A DNA stretch of 64,000 nt from Streptomyces sp. HD (GCF_028369295.1 NZ_JAQMYP010000022.1:1-64000); one strand, 5' to 3'; numbered from the stretch's first letter, positions 25,464-33,735 are shown. Notes: a model not told the origin generated them from the letters alone. Numbers and translations: made by a program.

Positions 25464-26105
25464 ATGGGAGCGGTGCGGTTTCTGTCCCGGAAGGGCAGGC
25501 GACAGGGGCGGCGGGCCGATCCGCTGGGGGCCGGGCCGCATCCCACCGACGTCGAGGCCGCAGCCCGACGGTTCCTGCTGCTCGGGGTTCTCCCGCTGTG
25601 GGTGGTGCCCGGGCTCGCGGACTGGTGGATGCACCGGCGGACCGGCATCGAGCGGACCAGCGGGACCAAGGAGTCCGCGGTGCACGCCGTGATGATGACC
25701 GAGGCCGGGGTGCCGGTCGTGATCGGGCTGCTCGCCCGCGTGAATCCCCTCGTGCTCACCACGATGGGCGCTGCTGCCGTGGCACACGGTGCCACCGCGC
25801 TGTACGACGTGTCGCTGGCGACCGGCGAGCGGGAGATCCGGCCGGTCGAGCAGCACATTCACAGCTTCCTCGAAGTACTGCCGCTCACCGCTCTGGCGTT
25901 CACCGCCTGTCTGCACCCCGACGAGGTCCGCTCGACGCTGCGCGGCGGACCGCGGCCCCAGGACTGGCGTCTGCTGCCCAAGGAACGTCCGCTGCCGGCG
26001 GCGTATCTCGCGGGGCTCGCCGGGGTGATCGGGCTGGGCGTCGTCGCGCCGTATGCCGAGGAGCTGCGGCGCTGCCTACGGGCCCGGACCAAGGGACAGA
26101 AGTAG
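25464..26105 (+). CDS. Polytopic membrane protein, function unknown
   Basis: About 213 residues. A basic N-terminus is followed by four to five membrane segments (about 35-52, 75-92, 95-112, 135-150, 172-190). Histidines occur in membrane-border stretches (WWMHRRTGIERTSGTKES, ALYDVSLATGEREIRPVEQHIHSFLE), a pattern reminiscent of membrane metal-binding proteins. AGGAGG lies 5 nt before the ATG. No family is assigned with confidence. It stands alone and is followed by a strong hairpin. Confidence 0.68.
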   Translation: MGAVRFLSRKGRRQGRRADPLGAGPHPTDVEAAARRFLLLGVLPLWVVPGLADWWMHRRTGIERTSGTKESAVHAVMMTEAGVPVVIGLLARVNPLVLTTMGAAAVAHGATALYDVSLATGEREIRPVEQHIHSFLEVLPLTALAFTACLHPDEVRSTLRGGPRPQDWRLLPKERPLPAAYLAGLAGVIGLGVVAPYAEELRRCLRARTKGQK

Positions 26106-26124
26106 GGACAGGGCAAGGCGGGCC

Positions 26125-26153
26125 GGGCCCCGGCCGGGGAGCGGCCGGGGCCC
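26125..26153 (+). terminator. Hairpin terminator
   Basis: A perfect 12-bp GC stem (GGGCCCCGGCCG and its complement) with a 5-nt loop, 20 nt after the membrane-protein stop. It also closes the end of the minus-strand decarboxylase remnant. Confidence 0.72.
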
Positions 26154-26165
26154 CGGTCTCGGGTG

Positions 26166-26863
26166 GAGGCCGGCCGGGGTGGGGACGGCGACTTGAGGGG
26201 CGTCTCGCAGGTCGGCGGCGCGGTCGGCGTGGTCGGCCAGCTCGCGCAGCGCCGTGAGCAGGCGCGCCGTGGTGCGCTCGTCGTCGGCGTGGGTGAGCTG
26301 CGCGCTGATGCGCCGGTGGTCGAAGAGGTGGGCGTCGATGTGATGGTGGGTCCGCAGCCAGTCGGCAGCCCGGTAGCCGGTGGTTCCGAGGTCGCAGATG
26401 TCCATGACGAGCGGGAGCGGGTCGAAGTCGGCGGCGCGAGGCCCGGGCCGCAGTAGTCCTTCGTGTCGTCGACGTGGAAGCCGTCGATCTCCTCGATCGC
26501 GGCGCGGGTGTGCGCAGCCAACTCCAGTGCACCGCCGATGAGTTCACGGCCATGCTGGACCATCTGCCGACGCCAGGCGTCGATACCCGCGTAGAGCAGG
26601 GTGTTGGGGCTGGTCGTGCCGAGGAGGTCGGCCCGTGAGGCCAGTTCGGCGGGGTCGATGAGGTCGCCCTGGAGGTGGAACACCGAGCCCTGCTCCAGGC
26701 CGCTGCCCATCTTGTGGATAACGGCATCGCCCAGGACCGCGCGGGCGCGTGGGTCCGCTCCGCGCGCGTGTTTGTGGCCCGGGGGCGTGAATCCCAGCTC
26801 GTCCACGTTCTGATACCGGGCGAGCGCCTCCAGAACAGGGGCCTCGGCGTGGTTTGCAATCAT
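26166..26863 (-). pseudogene. Degraded Orn/Lys/Arg decarboxylase
   Basis: Remnant of a PLP-dependent amino acid decarboxylase. The N-terminal part (HAEAPVLEALARYQNVDELGFTPPGHKHARG) jumps directly to the segment around the PLP lysine (VIHKMGSGLEQGSVFHLQGDLIDP), so roughly 200 residues of the large domain are missing. After DDTKDYCGPG, near 26430, a one-base loss shifts the frame; DFDPLPLVMDICDLGTTGY and DRRISAQLTHADDERTT then continue in another frame. The C-terminal domain is also absent. The product cannot be functional. Confidence 0.75.
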
Positions 26864-26933
26864 GGCGGCCGGGTGCCCCACGCCATGGTCGGCATGCGGG
26901 CCGTGACGCGACAGGTCGGGCCGTGACACGACA

Positions 26934-27101
26934 GGCCGGGCCGGGCCGCCAGCCCATCCAGCGCCGGGCGCCCAGTGAGGTCAGCCGGGCCTCCGCCTCG
27001 CCCGGCAGCACACGCAGGCGCAGTCCGCTGCGGCTGTGCACGGCCCGCAGGACGTCCGCCCGGTCGGGCGCGTCACGCACCACGGCGGGCGCGAACGCCG
27101 G
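26934..27101 (-). pseudogene. Ppx/GppA phosphatase fragment
   Basis: About 55 codons resembling an internal piece of exopolyphosphatase/GppA proteins (VVRDAPDRADVLRAVHSRSGLRLRV, then LPGEAEARLTSLGARRWMGW). In intact enzymes this precedes the DIGGGS phosphate loop. Here neither the N-terminal ATP/polyphosphate fold nor the DIGGGS segment is present. It lies directly upstream of the decarboxylase remnant on the same strand, so both look like debris of one decayed stretch. Confidence 0.55.
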
Positions 27102-27114
27102 CGCACGCTGATTC

Positions 27115-28269
27115 TCACCGGCCCCGGTGTACCTCTCGCGGGGCGTTCGATACGTCGGGGACGGAACGCGCAGGTGAGGGCGGTGCCGAGGGACGGATTC
27201 CGGATGCCGTCGGCCCTCCGGGGCGCAGTGCCGTGCCGCCCTCGCGCCAGGCGCCGAGGAGCCTCGCCGCCAGCCGGTCCTCCAGGTGGCCGGTCGCGCG
27301 GATCCCGAAGACCACGTCGGCCTCCAGCCGCGGTTCGTCCGCCAGGAGCCCGCCGACCACGTCGTGCCGTACGACCTGCTCGTGCACCGCGTCCGCCTCC
27401 ACGTGCTCGGCGTAGAACCGTACGGCCGCCGGACCCGCCCCCACCCGGCGCAGCGCCTCGGCCAGGCGGCGCGAGGCGGGGGAGGAGGTCACCTCCACGG
27501 CGGCGAAGTGCCCGACGAGCGCCGCGCGCAGCGCACGGTGCAGACCGAGCAGGGACATCAGGTTGACGGTGGCCAGCATCTCGCCGGGCGCCGCGTCGAC
27601 GTAGTGTCCGTACGCCGGGTCCAGCCCCAGATCCACCATGAGGTCGGCGTACAGCTGGGCGTGGATCTCGTCGGCCCGGCCCGCCCCGAACTCGTCGAAC
27701 TCCACGGCAACCATGGCCGCCTTGGCCCGCCCGCGCAGCCGGGGCAGGACCCAGGCGTGCGGGTCCGCCTCCTTGAGGTGGTACAGCGAGCGCAACGCGA
27801 CGTACTCCCGCAGCTGGTCGAGGTCGCCTTCGTCGTGCAGGAAGTGCGAGACGCCGCCGGAGCCGTCCGCCGGTTCGACCTGGAGCTGGTCCAGCACCCG
27901 CCGGGCCGTGTCGTCGGGGCCGCCGACCGGCACGTCCTCGCGCAGCGCGCCCAGGAAGTGGTCCTCGATCGCGGAGCGCAGGGCCAGCAGCCCGCTGTCC
28001 CACTCCAGCTCGTCGGGTACGCCCTCGAAGCCCTGGTAGTGCAGCTCGTAGAGGACGTAGAGGGCGAGGTGGAGATCTTCGCCGTACGGCGAACAGCGTG
28101 CCGGGGACGGAGGGTTCACGGGGGCCGACCGCTGCCGTAGCAGGGCCGTCACGGCGGTGGAGAGCGCACCGCGCGGCTCGGGCAACGGCGGCGGCCGGTG
28201 CCGCGGCTGCTGCCGGGGTCGGGAGTGGTGCATACGGCCGGAGTGGTTCATGTAGCCGGAGTGGTTCAT
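27115..28269 (-). CDS. Haem-oxygenase-like iron-containing redox protein
   Basis: About 384 residues starting at an ATG that overlaps the stop of the CDGSH gene (ATGA). A short His-rich N-terminus (MNHSGYMNHSGRMHHS) precedes an all-helical haem-oxygenase-like domain (LALYVLYELHYQGFEGVPDELEWD; FLHDEGDLDQLREYVALRSLYHLKEADPHAW; AEHVEADAVHEQVVRHDV). Conserved His/Glu residues in these helices could hold a di-iron site as in the iron-containing redox (Haem_oxygenas_2) family. Substrate unknown. Coupling to the CDGSH protein suggests that it supplies electrons or iron-sulphur chemistry. Confidence 0.8.
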   Translation of the reverse strand: MNHSGYMNHSGRMHHSRPRQQPRHRPPPLPEPRGALSTAVTALLRQRSAPVNPPSPARCSPYGEDLHLALYVLYELHYQGFEGVPDELEWDSGLLALRSAIEDHFLGALREDVPVGGPDDTARRVLDQLQVEPADGSGGVSHFLHDEGDLDQLREYVALRSLYHLKEADPHAWVLPRLRGRAKAAMVAVEFDEFGAGRADEIHAQLYADLMVDLGLDPAYGHYVDAAPGEMLATVNLMSLLGLHRALRAALVGHFAAVEVTSSPASRRLAEALRRVGAGPAAVRFYAEHVEADAVHEQVVRHDVVGGLLADEPRLEADVVFGIRATGHLEDRLAARLLGAWREGGTALRPGGPTASGIRPSAPPSPARSVPDVSNAPREVHRGR

Positions 28270-28511
28270 ACGGCCCCGCCTTCCCCGGGCCGCTTCTCGC
28301 GGCGCCGGTGGCTGGTGTCGCACCACGGGAAGATACGGCTTCGGCGGCAGGTGCAGACGGCCACGGTGAAGCGCCGCGAGACCGTCACCTCGCCGTCTTC
28401 GCCCACCACTTCGACCGGTCCCTCGACGAGCAGGGGCCCGTCGCGCTGGACGCGGATCCGGACCGGGGAGCGGTGGGGCATCGGGTGGGGGCGTTCAGAC
28501 GGGTTCGGCAC
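28266..28511 (-). CDS. CDGSH-type iron-sulphur protein
   Basis: About 81 residues (71 if the ATG at 28481 is used instead of the GTG at 28511). The motif C-T-C-R-R-S-(3)-P-W-C-D-T-S-H fits the CDGSH signature CxCx2(S/T)x3PxCDGx2H, with Thr in place of the Gly. Three Cys and one His would hold a [2Fe-2S] cluster. The GTG start overlaps the methyltransferase 3' end by 17 nt and its stop overlaps the haem-oxygenase-like start, so the three genes form one translational unit. Confidence 0.85.
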   Translation of the reverse strand: MPNPSERPHPMPHRSPVRIRVQRDGPLLVEGPVEVVGEDGEVTVSRRFTVAVCTCRRSRIFPWCDTSHRRREKRPGEGGAV

Positions 28512-29166
28512 GGATCACCACCAGCTCCTCCGTCGTACCGTCGGCCGTCAGCCCCTGTGCGCGCAGCCAGGCGAGCCGGGAGCGCAGGACAGTGCCGAAG
28601 GGCAGCCGGGTCCGGTCGACGATCCGGGCGCGCAGACCGGCCTCCGCCAGGCGGCTCAGGGTTTCGCCGATGCCGCACAGGTGCGAGTGCACGATCAGGA
28701 GGGTTCCCGTCGGCCGCAGGAACGCCGGCGCGGTGTCGCAGATACGGTCGATCAGCAGGCGCCCGTCGGGGCCGGCGTCCCAGGCCCGGGCGTGGCCCCG
28801 GGGCGGCTCGGGGGCGGGCACGTAGGGCGGGTTGGCGATCACCAGGTCGAAGCGCCGGCCCGGTACGGCAGCCGTCAGGTCGCCGTGGCGTACGTGCAGA
28901 GTCTGGCCGTTGAGCAGGGCGTTCAGCCGGGCGGTCGCGACCGCCCGCCACGAGATGTCGACGGCGGTGACGTGTCCGCCGAGGCGGGCCGCCTCCACCG
29001 CGAGGACGCCGCTTCCGGTCCCCAGGTCCAGCACGTCCGTCTCCGCCGTGACCCCCTCGCGCCGCATCGCCCGCCCCAGCAGCCGGGTGTCGGTCTGCGG
29101 CGGGTAGACGCCCGGGGCGACCCAGCAGCGGAGCCGGGACGCGGCGGGGCGGGCCTCGACTGTCAT
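28495..29166 (-). CDS. HemK/PrmC-like SAM methyltransferase
   Basis: A 223-residue class I methyltransferase. Motif I is VLDLGTGSGVLAVEAARLG (about 45-63) and the catalytic NPPY is in DLVIANPPYVPAPE (about 106-119). NPPY enzymes methylate glutamine side chains in release factors or exocyclic amines; the short form without the PrmC N-terminal domain resembles the HemK2/MTQ2 subgroup. The actual substrate is uncertain. It heads the operon with the CDGSH and haem-oxygenase-like genes. Confidence 0.82.
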   Translation of the reverse strand: MTVEARPAASRLRCWVAPGVYPPQTDTRLLGRAMRREGVTAETDVLDLGTGSGVLAVEAARLGGHVTAVDISWRAVATARLNALLNGQTLHVRHGDLTAAVPGRRFDLVIANPPYVPAPEPPRGHARAWDAGPDGRLLIDRICDTAPAFLRPTGTLLIVHSHLCGIGETLSRLAEAGLRARIVDRTRLPFGTVLRSRLAWLRAQGLTADGTTEELVVIRAEPV

Positions 29167-29562
29167 GGGCGGTCATCCTCAGCCGGTCGGTTCCCGGCCG
29201 GTCAGTCCTCGCCCCGCACGATGTTCCCGTCGGCGCCGATGTGGGCCGAGGGCGGAGAACCGCTGTCCGCCACGGCGGCGACACACGTACGGATCGGCTT
29301 TCCGGGCAGGGTGCGGGACTTCGACCAACCGGTCCTGGAAACCTTCAGGACGTTTCTCTTGGCGGGGCGCGCGGTCACGACGCTTCAACTTCTCTCTGAT
29401 TCCCGGGGAGCGGGATCCGCGGATGGCCGACCCCGGCTCCCGATGACGTGCCGACCGGGTTCCCCGGGCCGTTGCGCGGAAACGGCGCGGTCTTTCACGT
29501 CGGGTTTCCCGGGTACCCGGCGCCTCGCACCAGCACGGCGAACAACTGACCAGGAGGTATCG
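29167..29562. other. 396-bp intergenic region
   Basis: Lies between the divergent methyltransferase and SRPBCC genes and must hold both promoters. The stretch near 29400-29560 leads to an AGGAGG site. A short minus-strand frame ending at 29202 reads as coding-like (its last residues are HIGADGNIVRGED) but lacks a credible start beyond about 23 codons; it may be a relic. No other structure is seen. Confidence 0.5.
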
Positions 29563-30036
29563 ATGAGCACGGTCAAGGACACGGTCGACGTGGACGTCCC
29601 GCTCCGCCGGGCCTACGACCAGTGGACCCAGTTCGAGGACTTCCCGAACTTCATGGAAGGCGTCGACGAGGTCAGGCAGCTCGATGACCGGCACAACCAC
29701 TGGACCACCAGCATCGGTGGGGTGCGGCGCGAGTTCGACACGGAGATCGTCGACCAGCTGGCGGACGACCGGATCACCTGGCGGTCCATCGGCGGGGAGA
29801 CCCGGCAGCGCGGCTCGGTCCGCTTCGAGCAGCTGGATGCCTCGCACACCCGGGTGGAGCTCACGATGGACGTCGAGCCGACCGGCGTCGCCGAGAAGGG
29901 CGCGGACGCGCTGGGCGTGATCGACCGGCGGGTGAAGGGGGACCTGCGCCGGTTCAAGGACTACGTCGAGAGCGGCGGCGGCACCGGCGCCTGGCGCGGC
30001 CGCATCCGTCCGCAGGACCCGGGCACGAGTCTCTGA
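29563..30036 (+). CDS. SRPBCC-family (polyketide cyclase-like) protein
   Basis: A 157-residue START/Bet v1-fold protein (VKDTVDVDVPLRRAYDQWTQFEDFPNFMEGVDEVRQLD; WTTSIGGVRREFDTEIVDQLADDRITWRSIGG; VELTMDVEP), a type often annotated as cyclase/dehydrase or stress protein. The fold binds a hydrophobic ligand in a deep cavity; no catalytic residues can be named. AGGAGG lies 5 nt before the ATG. A 17-bp direct repeat (CTCTGACAGCACGAG-like) covers its stop codon, 30030-30070. Confidence 0.83.
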   Translation: MSTVKDTVDVDVPLRRAYDQWTQFEDFPNFMEGVDEVRQLDDRHNHWTTSIGGVRREFDTEIVDQLADDRITWRSIGGETRQRGSVRFEQLDASHTRVELTMDVEPTGVAEKGADALGVIDRRVKGDLRRFKDYVESGGGTGAWRGRIRPQDPGTSL

Positions 30037-30135
30037 CAGCACGAGTCTCTGACAGCACGAGCATCTGACGGCTGGGGCCTGTCGTTCGGATCGGCCCTGG
30101 ACCGTACCCCTGGACGGGGCCGGCCGTCAGGTCGT

Positions 30136-30903
30136 ATGAGCCGATGGTGGGCTAGGCGGTACTTCGGCCTGGTGGGGATCGTTGGGACGGGCGTGACAGA
30201 GAAGAGCGTCCTCGTGACGATCCCGGTCGGCCATCCCGGTCCTCCCGGCCATCCCGGTCCTCCCGGCCATCCCGGTCCTCCCGGCCATCCCGGTCCTCCC
30301 GGCCATCCTGGTCCTCCCGGCCATCCCGACCCCGCCGGGCGGACCAGTCGGCTGCGGTTCGTGGTGGCTCTCGCGCCCCTGCTTCTCGGTGCTTGCGCTC
30401 TGCTGGCCGGGAGCGCCGCGGGGGCCGTGTCCGTTGCGTTCGCGGGAGAGGTGCCGGTCACGGTGCATGCCGCGCGGGTGTCGGGGGCGGGGGTGTCGGC
30501 CTCGCCGGGTGCCTCCGGGCGGGGCGGGCTGCTGCCCGCGCTGGCCACACGGTTGGAGCGGGCCACCGTGGAGGACGCCTGCGTGACCTCCACCGCCCAA
30601 CTGCCGGTCATCGGCGCGGTGACGGCCGTCGTACGGATCGAACGGGCCTCCGCCACCGGCCTCACCGTGGAGGCGGGAAAGACCACGGCCGGCACGGTGA
30701 AGCTGTCGGGCGCGACCTTCGACACCCCGCGGCTGTCCCTGGAGCGGCCCACGGGCCTGTTCACGGTGGGCGCCGCGAAGGTCAGCGGCACCGGGGTCAC
30801 CACTCAGCCGCACGCCTTCACGGCCGGGACGATCACGGCACGCGGCGTCGTCATCGACCTGCGCCGGAGCGAGGGCGGCTGCGAGCCGGGAGCGGGCCGG
30901 TGA
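30136..30903 (+). CDS. DUF6230-like exported protein with GHPGPP repeats
   Basis: A 255-residue protein. Residues 32-65 contain five collagen-like GHPGPP hexapeptides (18-bp DNA repeat, about 30229-30330), followed by a membrane/signal segment (about 72-100) and a beta-rich exported domain (TVHAARVSGAGVSAS, LTVEAGKTTAGTVKLSGATFDTPRLSL). Such proteins in Streptomyces (DUF6230, sometimes labelled cholesterol esterase without evidence) are encoded before a DUF6114 membrane protein, as here. The repeat sits before the membrane segment, so it would face the cytoplasm. A GTG at 30193 is an alternative start. Confidence 0.7.
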   Translation: MSRWWARRYFGLVGIVGTGVTEKSVLVTIPVGHPGPPGHPGPPGHPGPPGHPGPPGHPGPPGHPDPAGRTSRLRFVVALAPLLLGACALLAGSAAGAVSVAFAGEVPVTVHAARVSGAGVSASPGASGRGGLLPALATRLERATVEDACVTSTAQLPVIGAVTAVVRIERASATGLTVEAGKTTAGTVKLSGATFDTPRLSLERPTGLFTVGAAKVSGTGVTTQPHAFTAGTITARGVVIDLRRSEGGCEPGAGR

Positions 30904-31373
30904 CTACGGCGATCAGGCGGGGTCGGCGGATCGGGTGGCCCGGGTGGACCGGGTGGGGCGCCGCTCGGTCGGACCGGTCGGCCCGGCCCGACCGGTCCAG
31001 GTGGTCCAGGTGGCGGGGGTGGCGGCGCGGACGCCCGTTCGCGGCGGGGCTGTTGCTGGGGCTCGGCGGGGTGGAGCTGATCTGTGTGTCCTGGGCGGGG
31101 CTCGGGTTTCTGCGGTTCACCGGTACGGCGGGTGCCGCCTCGTGGGCGCTGGGTGCCCTGTTCGTCGTCGCCGGTGTGACGACCTGGCACAACCCGGCTC
31201 TGCGCTACTTCTCCGGCGTCCTGGCCGCCGTCATGTCCCTGGTCAGCCTGGTCACCGCCAACCTCGGCGGTCTGCTCCTCGGCTTCCTGCTCACCGCCGT
31301 CGGCAGCGCCCTGGCCCTGGCCTGGGTTCCCCGCGTTCGCTCAGAACACGTCGAGACGGCGGCGCACCGGTAG
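30900..31373 (+). CDS. DUF6114-like membrane protein
   Basis: A 157-residue protein whose GTG overlaps the preceding stop. The N-terminus is rich in Trp, Arg, Gly and Asp (WPGWTGWGAARSDRSARPDR and RWSRWRGWRRGR). Four membrane segments follow (about 47-67, 75-93, 100-120, 121-140). It is a companion of the DUF6230-like protein in Streptomyces; both are thought to be envelope proteins of unknown role. Its end overlaps the convergent esterase gene by 33 nt. Confidence 0.75.
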   Translation: MTTAIRRGRRIGWPGWTGWGAARSDRSARPDRSRWSRWRGWRRGRPFAAGLLLGLGGVELICVSWAGLGFLRFTGTAGAASWALGALFVVAGVTTWHNPALRYFSGVLAAVMSLVSLVTANLGGLLLGFLLTAVGSALALAWVPRVRSEHVETAAHR

Positions 31374-32456
31374 TTGGAGCACGGCTTCGGTGCGTGGGTG
31401 TGCGCCCGTTCGTGCCAGCAGCCAGCCCCATGTCCCCACGAGTACCGGTCGGATGCGCTCGGCCGCGCAATGGGTGGCATCCCGGATCAGCCAGACGGTC
31501 GTGTTCGGCCGGGTGGCCAGACCGGTGGTGTCCGTGCGTGGGATGAACTGGTCGTGCGCACCGTTGATCGCGAGCAGCGGCGTGCGGCCCGGCAGGTCCA
31601 GCACGCCCTGACCACGCAGGGAGAAGCCGGACAGCAGGGACGTGGCGGTTTCCGCGTCGGGCAACTCGGTGAGGCCGAGGGCGTTTCCCACGATGCCCGC
31701 CATGCCGTAGGGCAGGGCCAGTACGTCGATCTCCTCGCCGCCGGCCCCGGTGGGCCCTCCCAGGTCGACCGCCGCGTCGACGGTGCCCTGAGCGGCCAGC
31801 TTGACCGCCCAGTGGCCACCGAAGCTCACCCCGAAGTAGGCCACCGGCTCGCCGGGAAAACGCTCCCGCACCACGCCGACCAGCCCGGCGAGCACGCGGT
31901 CGCCGTCCGGTGCCAGCGGCAGCGTCGACTCACCCGTGCCCGGCATGTCGACGACGGCCACGAGCAGGCCGGTGGCCAGCGCCGTCGCCACGGCCAACCG
32001 ATGCAACTCCACCTTCCAGGTATCGACCCCACCGGACAGCACCAGCACGCCGCGCCGCCGCCCGCGGCGACGGGCCATGAGGTGCACGGGGACCGGCCGG
32101 TCGCCCTCCGGCGCCGGAACATCGAGCACACGACGCTCGAAGCGCACGGGAAAACGCCCGGCTGCCCGCGCGTAGCACTCCCGCTGCCGCTCGTACGCCG
32201 CCACCCGCTCCTCGGTCGCCATCGCAGGGAAGCGCGCCGCTCCCCACAGCTGGGCCGCGAGCAGCCATCTGCCGTCCCGTTCGGCCTGGCGCGCGAGACG
32301 CCCCCACACCGCCACCCAACCGCCCCGGCCGGAGCCCCACATGTCGTCGATCGCGCTCCGGGCATGCCCGACGGCGTCTTTCGGAATGCCCCAGGCCACG
32401 AACTGGCGGGCGCGTTCCTCGAACAGGTCGGCGGGGTCGATGTCGAAGGTGAACAT
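31341..32456 (-). CDS. FrsA-like alpha/beta hydrolase
   Basis: About 371 residues. A helical N-terminal part (about 1-110) is followed by an alpha/beta hydrolase core. The nucleophile elbow is GVSFGGHW, the likely acid lies in NGAHDQFIPRTD, and the catalytic His in RDATHCAAERI. The sequence resembles FrsA-type esterases. ATG at 32456 chosen; TTG at 32492 is also open and would overlap the TetR transcript. Divergent from a TetR regulator, which probably controls it. Substrate unknown. Confidence 0.8.
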   Translation of the reverse strand: MFTFDIDPADLFEERARQFVAWGIPKDAVGHARSAIDDMWGSGRGGWVAVWGRLARQAERDGRWLLAAQLWGAARFPAMATEERVAAYERQRECYARAAGRFPVRFERRVLDVPAPEGDRPVPVHLMARRRGRRRGVLVLSGGVDTWKVELHRLAVATALATGLLVAVVDMPGTGESTLPLAPDGDRVLAGLVGVVRERFPGEPVAYFGVSFGGHWAVKLAAQGTVDAAVDLGGPTGAGGEEIDVLALPYGMAGIVGNALGLTELPDAETATSLLSGFSLRGQGVLDLPGRTPLLAINGAHDQFIPRTDTTGLATRPNTTVWLIRDATHCAAERIRPVLVGTWGWLLARTGAHPRTEAVLQLPVRRRLDVF

Positions 32457-32518
32457 GCCTTCAAGGGTGTGAGCGATAGTCACTGTTGACAACTCGCATC
32501 ATCGCCTCGGGACGACCC

Positions 32519-33127
32519 ATGCCACTGCCCCGTAAACGCCCACGTCAGCAGCGGTCCAAGGAGACGTACGACGCCATCCTGGAAGCGGCTGCTCAGCTTT
32601 TCGAGCGTGACGGCTACGCCAGGGCGACGACGAACCGCATCGCCGAGCGGGCAGGTGTGTCGATCGGATCGCTGTACCAGTACTTCCCCGACAAGGACGC
32701 GCTGCTGTACGCCCTCGGCGAGCGGCACATGCTGGGCCTCACGTCCCGCCTGCTCGTGACACTGTCGGAACTGCGTAGCACCAACCCGCCCCTGCCGCAG
32801 ACCGTTTCGGCCGTGGTGCGCGCCGTCGCCGACGCGCACACGGCCGAGCCCGGACTCCAACGTCTGCTCTACGACCGGGCTCCGCGGCCCCGCGAGTCGG
32901 CCGCTCGGCTGCGCGAGGTCCAGCAGTGGATCGCCGCCGAGGTGGAGCACCATCTGCACCGCCTGGCGGTAGGCGGCCCGAACCGGGGGCTCACCGCGCT
33001 GCTGCTGGTCCAGAGCATCGAGGCCCAGCTCCACGGCGCCCTGCTCGACCCGCCCGAGGGATGCACCGCGGCTCAGGTGGTCGAGACGGTGGAGTCGCTG
33101 TGCCTGCGTGCGCTGGCGCGACCGTGA
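32519..33127 (+). CDS. TetR-family transcriptional regulator
   Basis: A 202-residue repressor. The N-terminal HTH (about 12-58) reads ETYDAILEAAAQLFERDGYARATTNRIAERAGVSIGSLYQYFPDKDALL, a textbook TetR domain. The C-terminal ligand domain is of the AcrR type. ATG at 32519 chosen because earlier in-frame codons lie in the divergent promoter. The esterase is divergent across 62 bp, where an imperfect dyad around GTCACTGTTGAC (about 32479-32490) is a plausible operator. Confidence 0.85.
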   Translation: MPLPRKRPRQQRSKETYDAILEAAAQLFERDGYARATTNRIAERAGVSIGSLYQYFPDKDALLYALGERHMLGLTSRLLVTLSELRSTNPPLPQTVSAVVRAVADAHTAEPGLQRLLYDRAPRPRESAARLREVQQWIAAEVEHHLHRLAVGGPNRGLTALLLVQSIEAQLHGALLDPPEGCTAAQVVETVESLCLRALARP

Positions 33128-33147
33128 CCGGTTGCCTCAGCCGACCG

Positions 33148-33735
33148 TCAGGTGAGCGCCCGCTGGTACTTCTCCGTCACCTTGCCGTCGACGAAGTAGA
33201 AGTGGGCGTTCGGCGGGAACAGGCCCGTGGAGGCGGTGCAGTAGTAGTAGTACTTGTGGCCGGTCGTCGCGGGCCAGTTGGGGTACGAGTCGCTCTGCAG
33301 GACGCACGAGTCCTTGGACACGGTCGACCAGACCTGCGCCTCGGTCATGCCGACCGTCACCCTGTTGTACTTGGCCAGCGTCATGGACGGCGTCTTCGGC
33401 GTGAACAGGAGCTCGTGCCGCTTGCCGATCAGCTTGTCGGCCGAGTTGAACCAGAAGTTGCCGTACGGCACGTAGTCGCCCGACGCGGTCATGCACAGGA
33501 TGGAGACGTCGTCCTCGCACCAGCCCTTCCCGTCGCCGGGCTTGGTCTTGCCGACGTCGAGCATCTCGTGGATCTGGGCCCTCGACATACCGAACTGGAC
33601 CGCGGTGTACTTCTCGGCCGTGAAGCTGAACTCCTCGTCCGCGGCTCCCGCGTTGGCGGCCGTACCGAGGACCGTCGCCGCGGTGACCGCGGCCAGCGCG
33701 AGCGCGGAGCGCCATGCCTTCTTCATCTGGTCCAT
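33148..33735 (-). CDS. blp: BLIP-family beta-lactamase inhibitory protein homologue
   Basis: A 195-residue secreted protein (signal peptide to about residue 32). The mature part is two tandem BLIP repeats, each with a FGMSRAQ/VGMTEAQ-type start: TAVQFGMSRAQIHEML and NRVTVGMTEAQVWSTV. Cysteine pairs C73/C81 and C144/C166 match the two BLIP disulphides. GDYVPY keeps Asp, Tyr and Tyr in the positions of BLIP Asp49, Tyr50 and Tyr53, which touch the beta-lactamase. It may inhibit beta-lactamases or, like Blp of S. clavuligerus, be inactive. It is encoded beside the ccaR and clavulanate genes. Confidence 0.87.
   Translation of the reverse strand: MDQMKKAWRSALALAAVTAATVLGTAANAGAADEEFSFTAEKYTAVQFGMSRAQIHEMLDVGKTKPGDGKGWCEDDVSILCMTASGDYVPYGNFWFNSADKLIGKRHELLFTPKTPSMTLAKYNRVTVGMTEAQVWSTVSKDSCVLQSDSYPNWPATTGHKYYYYCTASTGLFPPNAHFYFVDGKVTEKYQRALT

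Noticed and set aside
29202..29340. Short minus-strand frame ending HIGADGNIVRGED
   Set aside because: Coding-like ending but no start codon giving more than about 23 residues; listed only in the intergenic note.
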